Position numbers and translations under genes: made by a program
Source of the DNA: a virus
Length of the DNA stretch: 41,667 nucleotides
Direction: 5' to 3' (one strand)
Virus record (IMG/VR): IMGVR_UViG_3300020169_000034
Span: 1 to 41,667 of that record
The notes under the pieces: generated by a model
Seen by the model: only the letters and a program-made list of their open reading frames with translations
Told to the model about the DNA's origin: nothing
Database searches by the model: none
Part shown: one piece after another, positions 28,861-37,559 of the stretch
Layout of the letters: each line of letters opens with the position of its first letter
Numbering within the stretch: the first letter of the stretch is position 1

Positions 28861-28879
28861 TCATTATTCCGCCCTATTT
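28861..28879 (-). promoter_or_regulatory. 19-bp repeated element, copy 3 (motif I)
   Basis: Exact copy of AAATAGGGCGGAATAATGA starting two bases after the M15 peptidase stop, 111 bases upstream of copy 2 in the same direction. Confidence 0.6.
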
Positions 28880-28880
28880 A

Positions 28881-29426
28881 TTATTTTTTTGGAATCTCAA
28901 AGTGAGGTCCGTCAATAAATGGTTTTCGTCCTTGTTTTCTTCGAGTTGCCACATAATCATGGTTAGCCTCTTCAGCGTCCTTGTCATTTAACAAATGAGT
29001 CCAAGCTGCACCCCAACGGATGGTAACATCCAACTCACGGGCAGCCTCTGCGAAGGCTTGAGCGATAGTAATGTAGTGTTCTAAGTCCCAAGTTACCTCA
29101 CCATCCACATAAGCAACTACGTCGATAGCCATACCGTCTTGGTGACGAGAATAACGTACCTGTGTCTTGCCTGTAGCTAGAAGTTGGTTCTGTTCATGCT
29201 GTGTACGTAGACCGCAAGTAATCCCGAAGTCAATCGAGCTATACGTGAGGGCTAAGCGTGCTACTGCTACAAGGCTCTCGTTTACATCGACAAGTTTAAC
29301 CTCAGAGCGATTCCCAAACTTCCAGCCATAGGTTTCAACTGGAGTAATACCTTTTAGGTAGCTTGGGGCTGTATCGTCTTTACTGAACATAGAAGTCAGT
29401 TTATCTTGTAATTTTGTAAACTTCAT
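28881..29426 (-). CDS. M15-family endopeptidase (endolysin)
   Basis: A 181-aa peptidoglycan peptidase of the VanY/L-Ala-D-Glu endopeptidase type. The zinc and catalytic signature is clear: CGLRTQHEQNQLLATGKT at ~71-88, SRHQDGMAIDV with H95 and D102 (SxHxxGxAxD), and GPHFEIP with H175 and E177. No signal peptide, so it needs the adjacent holin. The first ~30 residues are a separate linker. Together with the 3TM holin directly upstream (one base apart) it forms the lysis cassette. Confidence 0.88.
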   Translation of the reverse strand: MKFTKLQDKLTSMFSKDDTAPSYLKGITPVETYGWKFGNRSEVKLVDVNESLVAVARLALTYSSIDFGITCGLRTQHEQNQLLATGKTQVRYSRHQDGMAIDVVAYVDGEVTWDLEHYITIAQAFAEAARELDVTIRWGAAWTHLLNDKDAEEANHDYVATRRKQGRKPFIDGPHFEIPKK

Positions 29427-29427
29427 T

Positions 29428-29820
29428 TTATTGTTTCCACTTATCTACCATCTTCTCACCAGAGCGACCAACGATATAACCACCAACACCAATTTGTAGA
29501 AGGTTCCACAGTTCAGCAGGCAAGTCAATGGCGTAGTCAGAACCTACAAAAAGGTTCAGTACAGGGAAGAACAAGTAGTTCATAGCTACGATTGCGATGA
29601 TAACCATCATCAATAGAGGACGCCAAGTAGCAGTCAACCAGTGACCAGACTTAGCTTCTTCCAGAACAATCTTACCACGAAGTGATTCAAGACTGTCTGT
29701 ATGTTCTAGTAGAGCTAGTTTAATCTCTTTCTCTACATCCATGCTCTTGTCACCGTCGGGGATAAGGCGTTTAACCAAATCCCCAACGATGGGAGCAAGT
29801 ACTGTTATTAGTGCGCCCAT
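29428..29820 (-). CDS. Holin, 3TM GTA-type
   Basis: A 130-aa membrane protein. It starts with an amphipathic segment MGALITVLAPIVGDLVKRLI, then a charged helix, then SGHWLTATWRPLLMMVIIAI, typical of the three-TM holin family first described in gene transfer agents (PF11351), another helix NYLFFPVLNLFVG, and a final LLQIGVGGYIVGRSGEK. It should form the membrane lesion that releases the M15 endolysin encoded just after it. Confidence 0.8.
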   Translation of the reverse strand: MGALITVLAPIVGDLVKRLIPDGDKSMDVEKEIKLALLEHTDSLESLRGKIVLEEAKSGHWLTATWRPLLMMVIIAIVAMNYLFFPVLNLFVGSDYAIDLPAELWNLLQIGVGGYIVGRSGEKMVDKWKQ

Positions 29821-29842
29821 AATTTTCTCCTATGTTTATTAT

Positions 29843-30058
29843 TTATGATAAAGCCTCTAGTTTATCTCGGATAGCAAGCAAAAGCTCACCATCTTCTGGC
29901 CCAGAGTAAGCACTGTTGAGCACCAAGGCGTAGTCGCCTACATTCTGGAAAAGGCCTTCTGCGAGTTCTTCAAACACCTTAAATGAAACATTGGTAATGT
30001 TTGTCTCGTGGTTAGAACTCATATTTTTTACACGAATAGTCTTGTTGGTTAAATCCAT
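29843..30058 (-). CDS. Small protein, 71 aa, unknown
   Basis: The product MDLTNKTIRVKNMSSNHETN... is polar at the start and acidic-helical at the end (ELLLAIRDKLEAL). AAAGGAAAA precedes the ATG. No domain recognised. It lies between the putative fibre-like proteins and the holin, so could be a virion or lysis accessory protein. Confidence 0.65.
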   Translation of the reverse strand: MDLTNKTIRVKNMSSNHETNITNVSFKVFEELAEGLFQNVGDYALVLNSAYSGPEDGELLLAIRDKLEALS

Positions 30059-30073
30059 TGAGTTTTCCTTTAG

Positions 30074-30649
30074 TTAGGCGTACCGCCAAACGTTCAAAGT
30101 CCAATCTACGTCTACGATTGGAGTTATTAGGTTAGTTGTATCAAAAAGGTTCATCCTAGCCCTCATGTTTCCTGATAAGGAGCCTCGCTCATTTCTAGTA
30201 GCAGTACTGTGACTACTAGATACTTGTTCCCACATGTTAGTGTTTAGCTTTAGAATGAGCTTGGTTTGCGTAATCCCTGCAGTTAAGAAGGTTACAGCAA
30301 CATCAACAGGACCTGCAGCGGAGACGCCTATCTGAAGGGGGGTGGAGAGTGGCATCATGGCCCCGTTGTAAGAATCAACAAAGTTAGCATTCTGTACTTC
30401 TGTTAGAGAAGCTCTTAGTTGGATTACGTCTTTAGTAGTGTCGATAGTTGTACCTAAAGAAATTCTAACTTCTTGGTCGAAGTAACTTGTCCAGACTTTC
30501 TGAGTTTGTCCGGTGGGTTGGTTTGGAACCCTAACGTTTGTACCACTTTGAGTGTAGCGCAGGTACATTAACCTGTCGTCGCCGTTGAACTTGGTAGTAC
30601 CAACAGCATTTGTTATTTCAACTTGACTTGCAGTTACTTTGAGAGTCAT
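30074..30649 (-). CDS. Probable virion protein, 191 aa, beta-rich
   Basis: A Thr/Val-rich protein likely made of beta strands (MTLKVTASQVEITNAVGTTK...). Its N-terminus resembles that of the upstream 299-aa protein (IQIESNRIRTRNNVGGVTFD then ND): both pair a short strand, an N-N/A-VG turn, T.F and a DD/ND with L/Y strands, suggesting a shared attachment module. ATGA overlap with that gene indicates coupling. Possibly a tail-tip or decoration component. Confidence 0.6.
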   Translation of the reverse strand: MTLKVTASQVEITNAVGTTKFNGDDRLMYLRYTQSGTNVRVPNQPTGQTQKVWTSYFDQEVRISLGTTIDTTKDVIQLRASLTEVQNANFVDSYNGAMMPLSTPLQIGVSAAGPVDVAVTFLTAGITQTKLILKLNTNMWEQVSSSHSTATRNERGSLSGNMRARMNLFDTTNLITPIVDVDWTLNVWRYA

Positions 30650-31545
30650 GGTGTCACCGCCAAATCAACACCTACAGGGTCGCCGTATAGCACTAGGTGT
30701 GGGGTTGAACTTGACCAAGGGATAACTTCACTACCTACTCTTGATAGTATTCTACTACGGCGGTTAACTCCGTAATTTATTGAACCACCATTTTTTTGGT
30801 CATGCCAGCTGTAGCTTGTGCTTCGTATATCAGGGAAGTTTACTCGGAAAGTTTGCCCTGAACCGACTACTTGCGCTAAATCAGAAGATTCTATGGTATA
30901 CCCCGCATGACAACCCATGACATAGTTGAGACTGCTCGTAACCATATAAGTGTATGCTTCAAGGCCGAAGTACACACCAAGGGTATCGCTAGTCTCATCA
31001 GACTGCGCTGTAAAACTATGTCTACTCGAACCATTAGTAGAGGCCCACATAACTGTGTAGTCCTCAACATCGTTTTTATTCATGTCTCGTAGAGTATAAC
31101 TATTCATTCCAATAGGGAATGTAAGTACCAACTCCCGCCCCGCAGCAGGGGCACGGTAAGGGTCGTTCACAACTGCTTTTGCAGGCACGTAGTTAAAGAA
31201 GTTAGCTCGTGTTAAAGCCCCGTTGGGAATCCCTAAACCTGCATTAGAGAAATTACGATAAACATTGGTAGAAAGACCGTAAGAGCTAGGTGCCGAGACA
31301 AACTTCATGTTCCCCGAAGGGTCAAACCCCACTGCGTTTGCGACAGAGTGTGTTGATTGGTAGTTACCTGTGTTGTCGTTTCTTACAGGGACGTTGCGGC
31401 TTTGTCTTCGATAGCCAGCAAATTTGAAATTCCCTGACGATGTTGTTTTTACGTATTTGTCGTTGGAGTCAAAGGTGACCCCTCCAACGTTATTTCTTGT
31501 TCTAATCCTGTTAGACTCGATTTGAATTCTATCAACCAAGGACAT
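30646..31545 (-). CDS. Probable virion protein, 299 aa, beta-rich
   Basis: A Ser/Asn/Tyr-rich protein of predicted beta structure. N-terminal IQIESNRIRTRNNVGGVTFD resembles the start of the 191-aa protein. It contains RELVLTFPIGMNSYTLRDMN and a late HLVLYGDPVGVDLAV. No signal peptide or catalytic motif. Composition and place after the tail-tip genes suggest a receptor-binding or tail accessory protein. The start overlaps the upstream gene by 14 bases. Confidence 0.6.
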   Translation of the reverse strand: MSLVDRIQIESNRIRTRNNVGGVTFDSNDKYVKTTSSGNFKFAGYRRQSRNVPVRNDNTGNYQSTHSVANAVGFDPSGNMKFVSAPSSYGLSTNVYRNFSNAGLGIPNGALTRANFFNYVPAKAVVNDPYRAPAAGRELVLTFPIGMNSYTLRDMNKNDVEDYTVMWASTNGSSRHSFTAQSDETSDTLGVYFGLEAYTYMVTSSLNYVMGCHAGYTIESSDLAQVVGSGQTFRVNFPDIRSTSYSWHDQKNGGSINYGVNRRSRILSRVGSEVIPWSSSTPHLVLYGDPVGVDLAVTP

Positions 31546-32029
31546 ACACCTTTACTGTAATTGTTGTTGCGGGCATGTTTGTGGTAGATGCCATCCCTAT
31601 TGATGTCAGCTGTATTGAACTGCCACTGTTGCTTGCATAAATTTGTCTATTCCAAGCAGTTCCACTCGCCACAACCACTGAGTCAGGGGAAACTTCAGAG
31701 TTATACTCTAACAGCAAAGACAAAGGGTTGGAGACCGAGGAAGTTCCAAGGGTTTCTGATTGAACCTTCGGAGTGGCAATAGCAATGTTGTAAGTATTAC
31801 AGGAGCCACCATCGATGGTGTTTACATTCCTGGCATAAGCAGGGAAAGTTACAGTACCTGATATCTCGTCTTGGATATCTAGATAGTTTAACGCTGAGTG
31901 GAATCTAATTTTATTTAAATCTGCGGTTGGGTCTGCGCAGAGGGTTTCTAACGCAGCACCTGTAACGGAACTATCAACAATCATAAGATTACCGGAGGAA
32001 CCGCTCGTGTAGAGTGTTCTAGTTACCAT
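31532..32029 (-). CDS. Probable virion protein, 165 aa, beta-rich
   Basis: A polar, Ser/Thr-rich protein (MVTRTLYTSGSSGNLMIVDS...) with strand-forming segments, ending ATTITVKVYVLG. It overlaps the NlpC/P60-like gene and the 299-aa gene at its two ends, so belongs to one coupled string. Family not recognised; likely a small tail component. Confidence 0.6.
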   Translation of the reverse strand: MVTRTLYTSGSSGNLMIVDSSVTGAALETLCADPTADLNKIRFHSALNYLDIQDEISGTVTFPAYARNVNTIDGGSCNTYNIAIATPKVQSETLGTSSVSNPLSLLLEYNSEVSPDSVVVASGTAWNRQIYASNSGSSIQLTSIGMASTTNMPATTITVKVYVLG

Positions 32030-32561
32030 AGTTATAGTACCTCACATTGTTGTAATTATTTAAGTAGGTGGAGCTACGGCGAGTAGATAGCTCACCTCTG
32101 TGATGACAAAGAATGAAATCTAAACTCTCAAAGACGCAGATGTGGGTTGCCCCGTTGCTGTCTTCGTAGGTAGCGATTGAGTGTTGTTGAGGGTTGTCAA
32201 TAGAGACAAATCCCCAGTCCACTAATTTAGAAACTTGGTAGCCATAGGTGTACCCCTCTAGGTATTCTCTGAAGGTAAGGGCGAGCAAGGTTTGCTCAAG
32301 AGTAGAGTTGTAGACACCGTCTAGATAGCGAGAGCAAAGCAAGACGCAATCATTGCGCCTCACCTTGTAAGTCTTTCCGAGAAGGTTGTTCGGAGAGGGT
32401 ATGATTTGAACTTTACGCTCAAAATTATTTAAGTAAATAACACCCTCTCCTAACACGTTTGAGAGCGTGTATTCACCATCCTCTTTTAGCAACAACTCTC
32501 CATTAAACACTGTAAACTTTGTGTTCAATGGGAGTGCGTTTAATTCTTGATAGCTATGCAC
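32019..32561 (-). CDS. NlpC/P60-like tail-tip peptidase, 180 aa
   Basis: The catalytic-type Cys lies in RRNDCVLLCSRYLDGVY; a His follows in GATHICVFESLDFILCHHRG, with ELSTRR after it. This matches lambda gpK C-terminal C40 peptidases ('DC..L...Y' then 'H.G.....  .LHH..G.LS.R'). Such tail-tip enzymes open peptidoglycan at infection. I place the start at GTG 32561 because TAAGGGG stands six bases before it, just after the J-like gene stop. A longer frame to 32624 would overlap J by 53 bases and has no ribosome site. Confidence 0.6.
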   Translation of the reverse strand: MHSYQELNALPLNTKFTVFNGELLLKEDGEYTLSNVLGEGVIYLNNFERKVQIIPSPNNLLGKTYKVRRNDCVLLCSRYLDGVYNSTLEQTLLALTFREYLEGYTYGYQVSKLVDWGFVSIDNPQQHSIATYEDSNGATHICVFESLDFILCHHRGELSTRRSSTYLNNYNNVRYYNYGN

Positions 32562-32571
32562 TGTGTACCCC

Positions 32572-35103
32572 TTACGTACTAATTGTGATTGTTTTATTGT
32601 TAAGGTCGATAACGAAGTTGCCATCTGCGCTAGAAAGAGTTCCCGCAGTCATTGCACCAATGTTACTTGAGATGGCAGACACAGTGGTCACTTCTATCTT
32701 GTCAGCGGTCACAGTTCCGTTCACCATAAGACCCCCATCAATAAACTCTGCTTGCTGAGTCCAACTGGTGTTGGCGTTATTACGAACATATCCTGTAGCA
32801 TCATCTGTAGTGTTGTTGAGTACGATACGGTCCCCCGCTGCTACAGCTAGTCCTGTAGAGGTAACGAAGAACGCATTGACAGCAACGTCAGATAGGCCAG
32901 AGGTCGAAGCAGATGTTCCTGTTTCATAACGCCACCAACCAGCACCTCGTACCCCAGCTACTCCATCAGCACCATCGTTACCGTCTGGACCAGTTGGACC
33001 TATAAAGGAAGCAAAGGTAATGCCAGAGGTGATAGGTAGTGTCGGGGTTTCCCCATCATAGGAGTAGTAGGCTACAAACGTGTTAGAGCCTAAAGTGTAG
33101 CTCTGAGTGTTTGTGGTTTCATCGATAGTGTCCGCATAAATAACAGCTACTTTACCAACAGTCTTTAGTTGGATAGCGTTGTCTTCAACTAGTAAACGGT
33201 TAGAAAGAGTTCCAACAGGAGATTTTGAACGGATAGAGAAGTCATAAGTACCTGTGACAAGGCCTACAATATCAAAAGTAGTTACACGGGTAGAACCAAG
33301 GGTTTGCCACGTAGCACCGTTATCATTTGAAATCTCAACAAGGTACTCTGTTGCAGAGACATCATCTGCAGCGGTCCAAGTAAGTTTACCGGAGCCTGTA
33401 CCAAAGTTATCTACCGTTGTTGAGTCAAAAGCGCCAGAAGTGGGTGCTTCTAAATTAAAGTCAAAAGTAGGCTGAACTGCATAAGCAATGTCATCTGCGA
33501 CATTCCAAGCCAAGCTTGTGTGGTCAAAACGATAGACTGTCAGGTCTACAGTAAGGTCATTCTTGACAGCAATAGTCTCAACCCGATAGACGTCAGAATC
33601 AAGGCCAGCAACATCAGACTGCAGGTTAATAAAATCACCAGGCTCAAGGTTCAAACCCTTCTTAGACACTGTTAGCTTTACAGTAAAGATTGAGCGAGCC
33701 CTGCGCACGCTGTGTTCAGCCATTGCCAAAGCGTGATAAGGGTCTGTAATACCGTCTGAGTTGAAATCTGCTTGGAACGGCTGGTTGTTGTCTTCTGTCA
33801 GGTACTGGTTATGTACTGCACTATAAGAAGGTGGCCAAGTCATAGTGTCTTCTTTAAAGTCTTCATGTTCATTCAGAAAGTTGACAGTAGCTTGGTTTAA
33901 ACGGCTTGAAGCATCAGGCCACGAAATCTCAATATTATCTCTTGTAATATCGTCATCGGTAAAATAATGACCAGAATCAACCAGAGCGTTTAGCGCAGTT
34001 TCATCTGAAGGATACTCTACAAGAAGCTTATACTTACCTTCTGAAGACCAAGTAAGCTCCGCTAGACCCATTGTGCTCATAATACGCTCAATGTTATCGC
34101 GAATCTTATCGCCAGTGTCTAGTGAGATGTTGCATTCATACAAAGGGAGAGGGCGGGTGGCTGTTAAATTGGTTTCAACCCAAACAGTTTTATTCCAATA
34201 CCAGTACTGGTCTGAAGCCGTAGTGTACCAAAGCTCATTTTCATAAGTGTGCTTTTCCAAGTTAGTTGGACGAGACCCTAGGTCGGCAACAGTGTGAACT
34301 CTCTTTTGCCCGTTTACTTTCCCACTCACTGAGAGGTTTGTTGCAACGATTGTATCACAAACGTTAGCAGCATCGTAGAAAGACTTAAGGTCAATGCCAT
34401 CTGCTGAGAGACCACGTCCAAAGTCAGAGTTTGTTAGGTAATCAAGTAGGCAAAGAGCAGGGTTGTTTGAGTAAACAAAGTCGGTGCTCAGAGTATAAAC
34501 TCCCGCAGTTTCCTTAACCCAACGAACCTTACGACCCTTTACAAGGAACTCCATTGAAGGGACACCGTTGTAGTTGTAGTCTTCACGGTTTAGTTGGAAG
34601 GATGCCGCTGCGTGAGCAGCCCCTGTGAAGCGGTTAGTAGCTGCAAACCCGTTAGCTGTAGAGATGGCGTCTGCTGTTCCGCCTGAGACATGAGTGCGAA
34701 TACGGTGTTTAAACTTTTCAACGCTAGAGTTGTAGTCGTTGTCGTTAACCTTTACCCACTGAACACCCTCAATACCTTCTGCGCACAGAGCGTACTCAAC
34801 GTTTAAGTATTCATTCTTTGAGCCAGAACGGCTAGTGTTAGCAAACCCTTTAGCGAAAGACTTATCAGAGTTATCAGAAGCGGAAACAAAGCTATTCTTA
34901 ACCTTGTGTCCAGTTGCAACTCCACCTAGAACTGCTTTGCCGTAAACAACAGGTAGGCTAGAAGCCTCTCCTGAAACAGTTATATTGAAGCCTTTACGTT
35001 TGTCGGCTTCTCTCTTCATCTTGTTTTGTTGTGAAATTTGATATGCCGTAGAGGCAATAAACATAAATACTTGGAATACAACACCCATTAGATTTTGCCC
35101 CAC
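32572..35103 (-). CDS. Tail-tip attachment protein (lambda J-like)
   Basis: An 843-aa protein of the host-specificity J class. The first ~20 residues are hydrophobic (MGQNLMGVVFQVFMFIASTA). ASSLPVVYGKAVLGGV at ~47-62 matches the conserved start of J-like hubs. LCLLDYLTNSDFGRGLSADG and NLEPGDFINLQSD are hub features. Residues ~545-650 are a fibronectin type III-like domain (SATEYLVEISNDNGATWQTL). A short collagen-like stretch GPTGPDGNDGADG follows, then the J C-terminal block VNGTVTADKIEVTTVSAISS. It forms the tail tip that contacts the receptor. Order Dit-like, DUF2163-like, J agrees. Confidence 0.9.
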   Translation of the reverse strand: MGQNLMGVVFQVFMFIASTAYQISQQNKMKREADKRKGFNITVSGEASSLPVVYGKAVLGGVATGHKVKNSFVSASDNSDKSFAKGFANTSRSGSKNEYLNVEYALCAEGIEGVQWVKVNDNDYNSSVEKFKHRIRTHVSGGTADAISTANGFAATNRFTGAAHAAASFQLNREDYNYNGVPSMEFLVKGRKVRWVKETAGVYTLSTDFVYSNNPALCLLDYLTNSDFGRGLSADGIDLKSFYDAANVCDTIVATNLSVSGKVNGQKRVHTVADLGSRPTNLEKHTYENELWYTTASDQYWYWNKTVWVETNLTATRPLPLYECNISLDTGDKIRDNIERIMSTMGLAELTWSSEGKYKLLVEYPSDETALNALVDSGHYFTDDDITRDNIEISWPDASSRLNQATVNFLNEHEDFKEDTMTWPPSYSAVHNQYLTEDNNQPFQADFNSDGITDPYHALAMAEHSVRRARSIFTVKLTVSKKGLNLEPGDFINLQSDVAGLDSDVYRVETIAVKNDLTVDLTVYRFDHTSLAWNVADDIAYAVQPTFDFNLEAPTSGAFDSTTVDNFGTGSGKLTWTAADDVSATEYLVEISNDNGATWQTLGSTRVTTFDIVGLVTGTYDFSIRSKSPVGTLSNRLLVEDNAIQLKTVGKVAVIYADTIDETTNTQSYTLGSNTFVAYYSYDGETPTLPITSGITFASFIGPTGPDGNDGADGVAGVRGAGWWRYETGTSASTSGLSDVAVNAFFVTSTGLAVAAGDRIVLNNTTDDATGYVRNNANTSWTQQAEFIDGGLMVNGTVTADKIEVTTVSAISSNIGAMTAGTLSSADGNFVIDLNNKTITIST

Positions 35104-35648
35104 TTTACTGAAACTGATTTGTCTTTAAATATTGCATCGAAGGAAGTATCCGATGAACTCCGTTGGTCCATGCCGTTTTTAGAAGTAATAAAGGAGCGAA
35201 CCATGTCAAGGTCAGCCATAGGGGAGGTTCCTTCAATAACCGCTAGCTTCTGTTCGAAGTCATTTGTTATCGTTGGTTTGTCCACAAAACCTTTGTAAAC
35301 GGACAACACATCGTCAGTGCCTAACAGTGGGTCTCCGTTAGTATCTAAAAGAGAAACAAAAACACTAATAGGTTTCCCAATAACGTTTGCTTTAAACTCA
35401 GCACCCATAGTGTCTAGCACCTCAGAAATAACCACTTTATAAGACTCTCGGTCTACTACAGACGAGAACTTAGGTGGGTCAAACTCGTAAAGACCGCCAT
35501 CGGCGAGATACGTGTTACCATCAAAGACCAAGTCTCTGTGGAAGGATGTAAAGTAGTAATCTTGAACAAACTCTAACTTGATTAAGAAAGCGAACTGGAT
35601 AAAGTCGCTGTCAAGTACTGTTTGTGCTGCAGTTGAAAACTGTCTCAT
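35088..35648 (-). CDS. Tail hub protein, DUF2163-like
   Basis: A 186-aa protein with IKLEFVQDYYFTSFHRDLVF followed by DGNTYLADGGLYEFDP, then SVVDRESYKVVISEV and VSVYKGFVDK. The pattern 'L.F..DY.FT....DL.F.G.TY....GL' matches DUF2163 (GTA/phage BR0599 type) hub components that link the distal tail ring to the J-like protein. Its end overlaps the J start by 16 bases. Confidence 0.65.
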   Translation of the reverse strand: MRQFSTAAQTVLDSDFIQFAFLIKLEFVQDYYFTSFHRDLVFDGNTYLADGGLYEFDPPKFSSVVDRESYKVVISEVLDTMGAEFKANVIGKPISVFVSLLDTNGDPLLGTDDVLSVYKGFVDKPTITNDFEQKLAVIEGTSPMADLDMVRSFITSKNGMDQRSSSDTSFDAIFKDKSVSVKWGKI

Positions 35649-36250
35649 TATAATGCCTCTATAACTGAGATGGTCCCTGCATTTGAGAGAACGCCATCTG
35701 AAAAAGTAATACCTGTTTGGTTGTTAATATCCCTGTAAAACGAAAATGTAGCAAGTTCTCTACACCGAATAGTGTGGGAGTTATTTACATCCTTACGAAG
35801 TTTAGGGTAGAAACCTACCGTAGATGTGCCAGACAATATTACATCACTAGTTGTGATATAAATCTTATCGTGGTTAGAGAACTTAAAGAAGGAACCCTTT
35901 GGAAGTAACCCAACGTTATTACCAGCGGCAATAAGCATTGTGGTAGCCCCTGCAGAAACGGGAGCTGCTAAAGAAAAGCTCGAACTACTAATCGTTGTCT
36001 TAGCGGCTACTTCAGGAAGCTGTGGCATAATCATTGTCTGTACAGTGTGATTATCAGCTGCGGAGCCAAGAAAGATATCCACTTGGGTTTCTGTAGTTCC
36101 TATTGTGTTGAAACTCAACTCCCAACGTTGTACATCTTGGTTTGCTCTTTGTTTCTTTAGAGACACTGTATCTACTTCGTAAACAGGCTCGTTTGAGATG
36201 ATAGTGAAGGGTGCTAAGATTTGTGCACCGTTGAAATAATAGACTGACAT
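35648..36250 (-). CDS. Distal tail-like protein, 200 aa
   Basis: The product starts MSVYYFNGAQILAPFTIISN and shows KKQRANQDVQRWELSFNTIG, the 'R..Q.WE' strand seen in small distal tail or baseplate-hub proteins, followed by a beta-rich insertion and ISVIEAL at the end. AGGAG precedes the ATG. Its place before the DUF2163-like and J-like genes fits a Dit role. Based on position and short motif only. Confidence 0.5.
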   Translation of the reverse strand: MSVYYFNGAQILAPFTIISNEPVYEVDTVSLKKQRANQDVQRWELSFNTIGTTETQVDIFLGSAADNHTVQTMIMPQLPEVAAKTTISSSSFSLAAPVSAGATTMLIAAGNNVGLLPKGSFFKFSNHDKIYITTSDVILSGTSTVGFYPKLRKDVNNSHTIRCRELATFSFYRDINNQTGITFSDGVLSNAGTISVIEAL

Positions 36251-36252
36251 GG

Positions 36253-36693
36253 TTAGCTCCTAATAGGTCTGGCAAGCACCAACAAGTGCCGCTCTAAAAA
36301 GTTGGTCTGGCGTCTGCGCCTAGTACCTGTATTGTTTTCTTCTGTTGAGACCCAAAAATCTCCATCGTTTATCATAGCACCATCCTCAAAGGCTATATCG
36401 CCTAACAGGGGTCGCTTGTTTTTAATTAGTTGGTAGCCACAATACTCCATGTACTGTGGCAGTGTATAGCCTTGCTTCCACAAAGCCCGTACAAATTCTT
36501 CGGTAGTGTTCCAGTTAAAGTTAATATAGTCTCTAGCTTTAGACTCGCCTCTAAGTTCTAAGTCGTACTCAGCAAGCAAAGCGAAACAGTCATTAACATT
36601 TCTGGTATAATTCTCACAACGTTCAGTCATAGAGTCTATTGTCCAAGAAGCTCGTTGTAGTGCTTCCGACATCTCTTTCTCAGTATAATACAT
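36253..36693 (-). CDS. Tail-assembly protein with DC motif (NlpC/P60-like, DUF6950 type?)
   Basis: A 146-aa protein with VNDCFALLAEYDLELRG near residue 33, the usual Cys start of phage NlpC/P60-like or DUF6950 tail proteins, and PLLGDIAFEDGAMINDGDFW later, matching the 'GD' strand. I see no catalytic His in the expected place, so it may be inactive or divergent. A second NlpC-like protein with a clear His is at 32019. The gene starts the tail-tip set; GGAGAGAG lies before the ATG. Confidence 0.5.
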   Translation of the reverse strand: MYYTEKEMSEALQRASWTIDSMTERCENYTRNVNDCFALLAEYDLELRGESKARDYINFNWNTTEEFVRALWKQGYTLPQYMEYCGYQLIKNKRPLLGDIAFEDGAMINDGDFWVSTEENNTGTRRRRQTNFLERHLLVLARPIRS

Positions 36694-36698
36694 TCTCT

Positions 36699-36711
36699 CT
36701 CCTATAGAGTG
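36699..36711 (-). promoter_or_regulatory. CACTCTATAGGAG, promoter-like or ribosome site
   Basis: Minus strand CACTCTATAGGAG precedes the DC-motif gene. It shares CTCTATA with motif II and resembles the T7 core CACTATAGGGAG. GGAG is also the ribosome site of the gene, so the match could be accidental. Confidence 0.25.
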
Positions 36712-36732
36712 CCACAGAGAGCACGCCTAAGA

Positions 36733-36762
36733 CCCCCTCGATGGTTCCTACCATCAAGAGAG
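36733..36762 (-). other. Strong hairpin between PhoH and tail-tip genes
   Basis: Minus strand CTCTCTTGATGGT and ACCATCGAGGGGG pair over 13 bp (four G-T) around AGGA. No T run follows. A processing or stability element, or a weak attenuator. Confidence 0.5.
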
Positions 36763-36783
36763 CCTAAACGTCTTCTAAGTGCC

Positions 36784-37524
36784 TTACATGCGTTCTTCTA
36801 TGAAGAGGCGTACTAGGTCAGCAACAATGTCGCTACGTACAATATCTTCAACACCAAACTGGATAACTGGTAGTTCAATACCTGCTTGGTTTACTTTACG
36901 TGCGAAGCGCACTAGGTCAGCCCCATCTTTCACATCGGATTGTGCAGGGTCTCCCATCAATACTAGTTTTGTATTCTCACCAATACGAGTTGTAATGGCT
37001 TTAATCTCGTCCATATTAAGGTTCTGGGCTTCATCAACAAGAACAAGAGCGTTCTCATAAGAGCGTCCACGAATAGTTTCAATAGGTTGGATTTCGATTT
37101 GGCCCTGAGTAAGCATGTATTCGTACTTACCTTTACCGAAGGCTTTAGTAAGCACTTCAAGCATTGGCATAAGCCAAGGTGTCATCTTTTCTTCGATAGT
37201 CCCTGGGAAGTGGCCCAAGGATTTACCAGTAGGAACGTTAGCTCGTGTTAATACAATCTTCTTGTATTTACCCTTCATAAAGAGTTGAGCAACGGTGCCA
37301 GCAGAGCAGTAAGTCTTTCCTGTACCAGCACAACCCATAGTTACCGTGATTGGACACTCTTTAATAGCGTTAATCAGGTCATCTTGCTTTTCATTCTTAG
37401 GCAAGAGATGGAAGTTGGTTGGTTGATGTGAGTAGTTCCCAGCTTTACGGGCGTTCTCTTCACGCATATACTTTGGCATACGTGCATCTTTTTTAACGGA
37501 ATAGCGAGACTGTTTCTTGGACAT
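36784..37524 (-). CDS. phoH: PhoH-like ATPase
   Basis: A 246-aa P-loop protein with Walker A GCAGTGKT at 64-71, RANVPTGKSLGHFPGT at ~94-109, and Walker B LVDEAQN at 162-168, plus LVLMGDPAQSDV, the full PhoH signature. The first ~35 residues are basic. PhoH is common in marine phages; its role is unsettled (RNA-related helicase or phosphate-regulated ATPase). It stands between the fibre genes and the tail-tip genes, flanked by two hairpins, so is probably an independently tuned insertion into the late region. AAGGAAT precedes the ATG. Confidence 0.9.
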   Translation of the reverse strand: MSKKQSRYSVKKDARMPKYMREENARKAGNYSHQPTNFHLLPKNEKQDDLINAIKECPITVTMGCAGTGKTYCSAGTVAQLFMKGKYKKIVLTRANVPTGKSLGHFPGTIEEKMTPWLMPMLEVLTKAFGKGKYEYMLTQGQIEIQPIETIRGRSYENALVLVDEAQNLNMDEIKAITTRIGENTKLVLMGDPAQSDVKDGADLVRFARKVNQAGIELPVIQFGVEDIVRSDIVADLVRLFIEERM

Positions 37525-37559
37525 GAAAGATTCCTTGTTAGTGTTAAATTATTGGGGTG

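Noticed and set aside
29428-29820. Terminase small subunit as alternative for the 130-aa gene
   Set aside because: The hydrophobic segments and the WRPLLMM pattern fit the 3TM holin; no terminase gene is visible anywhere in the window.
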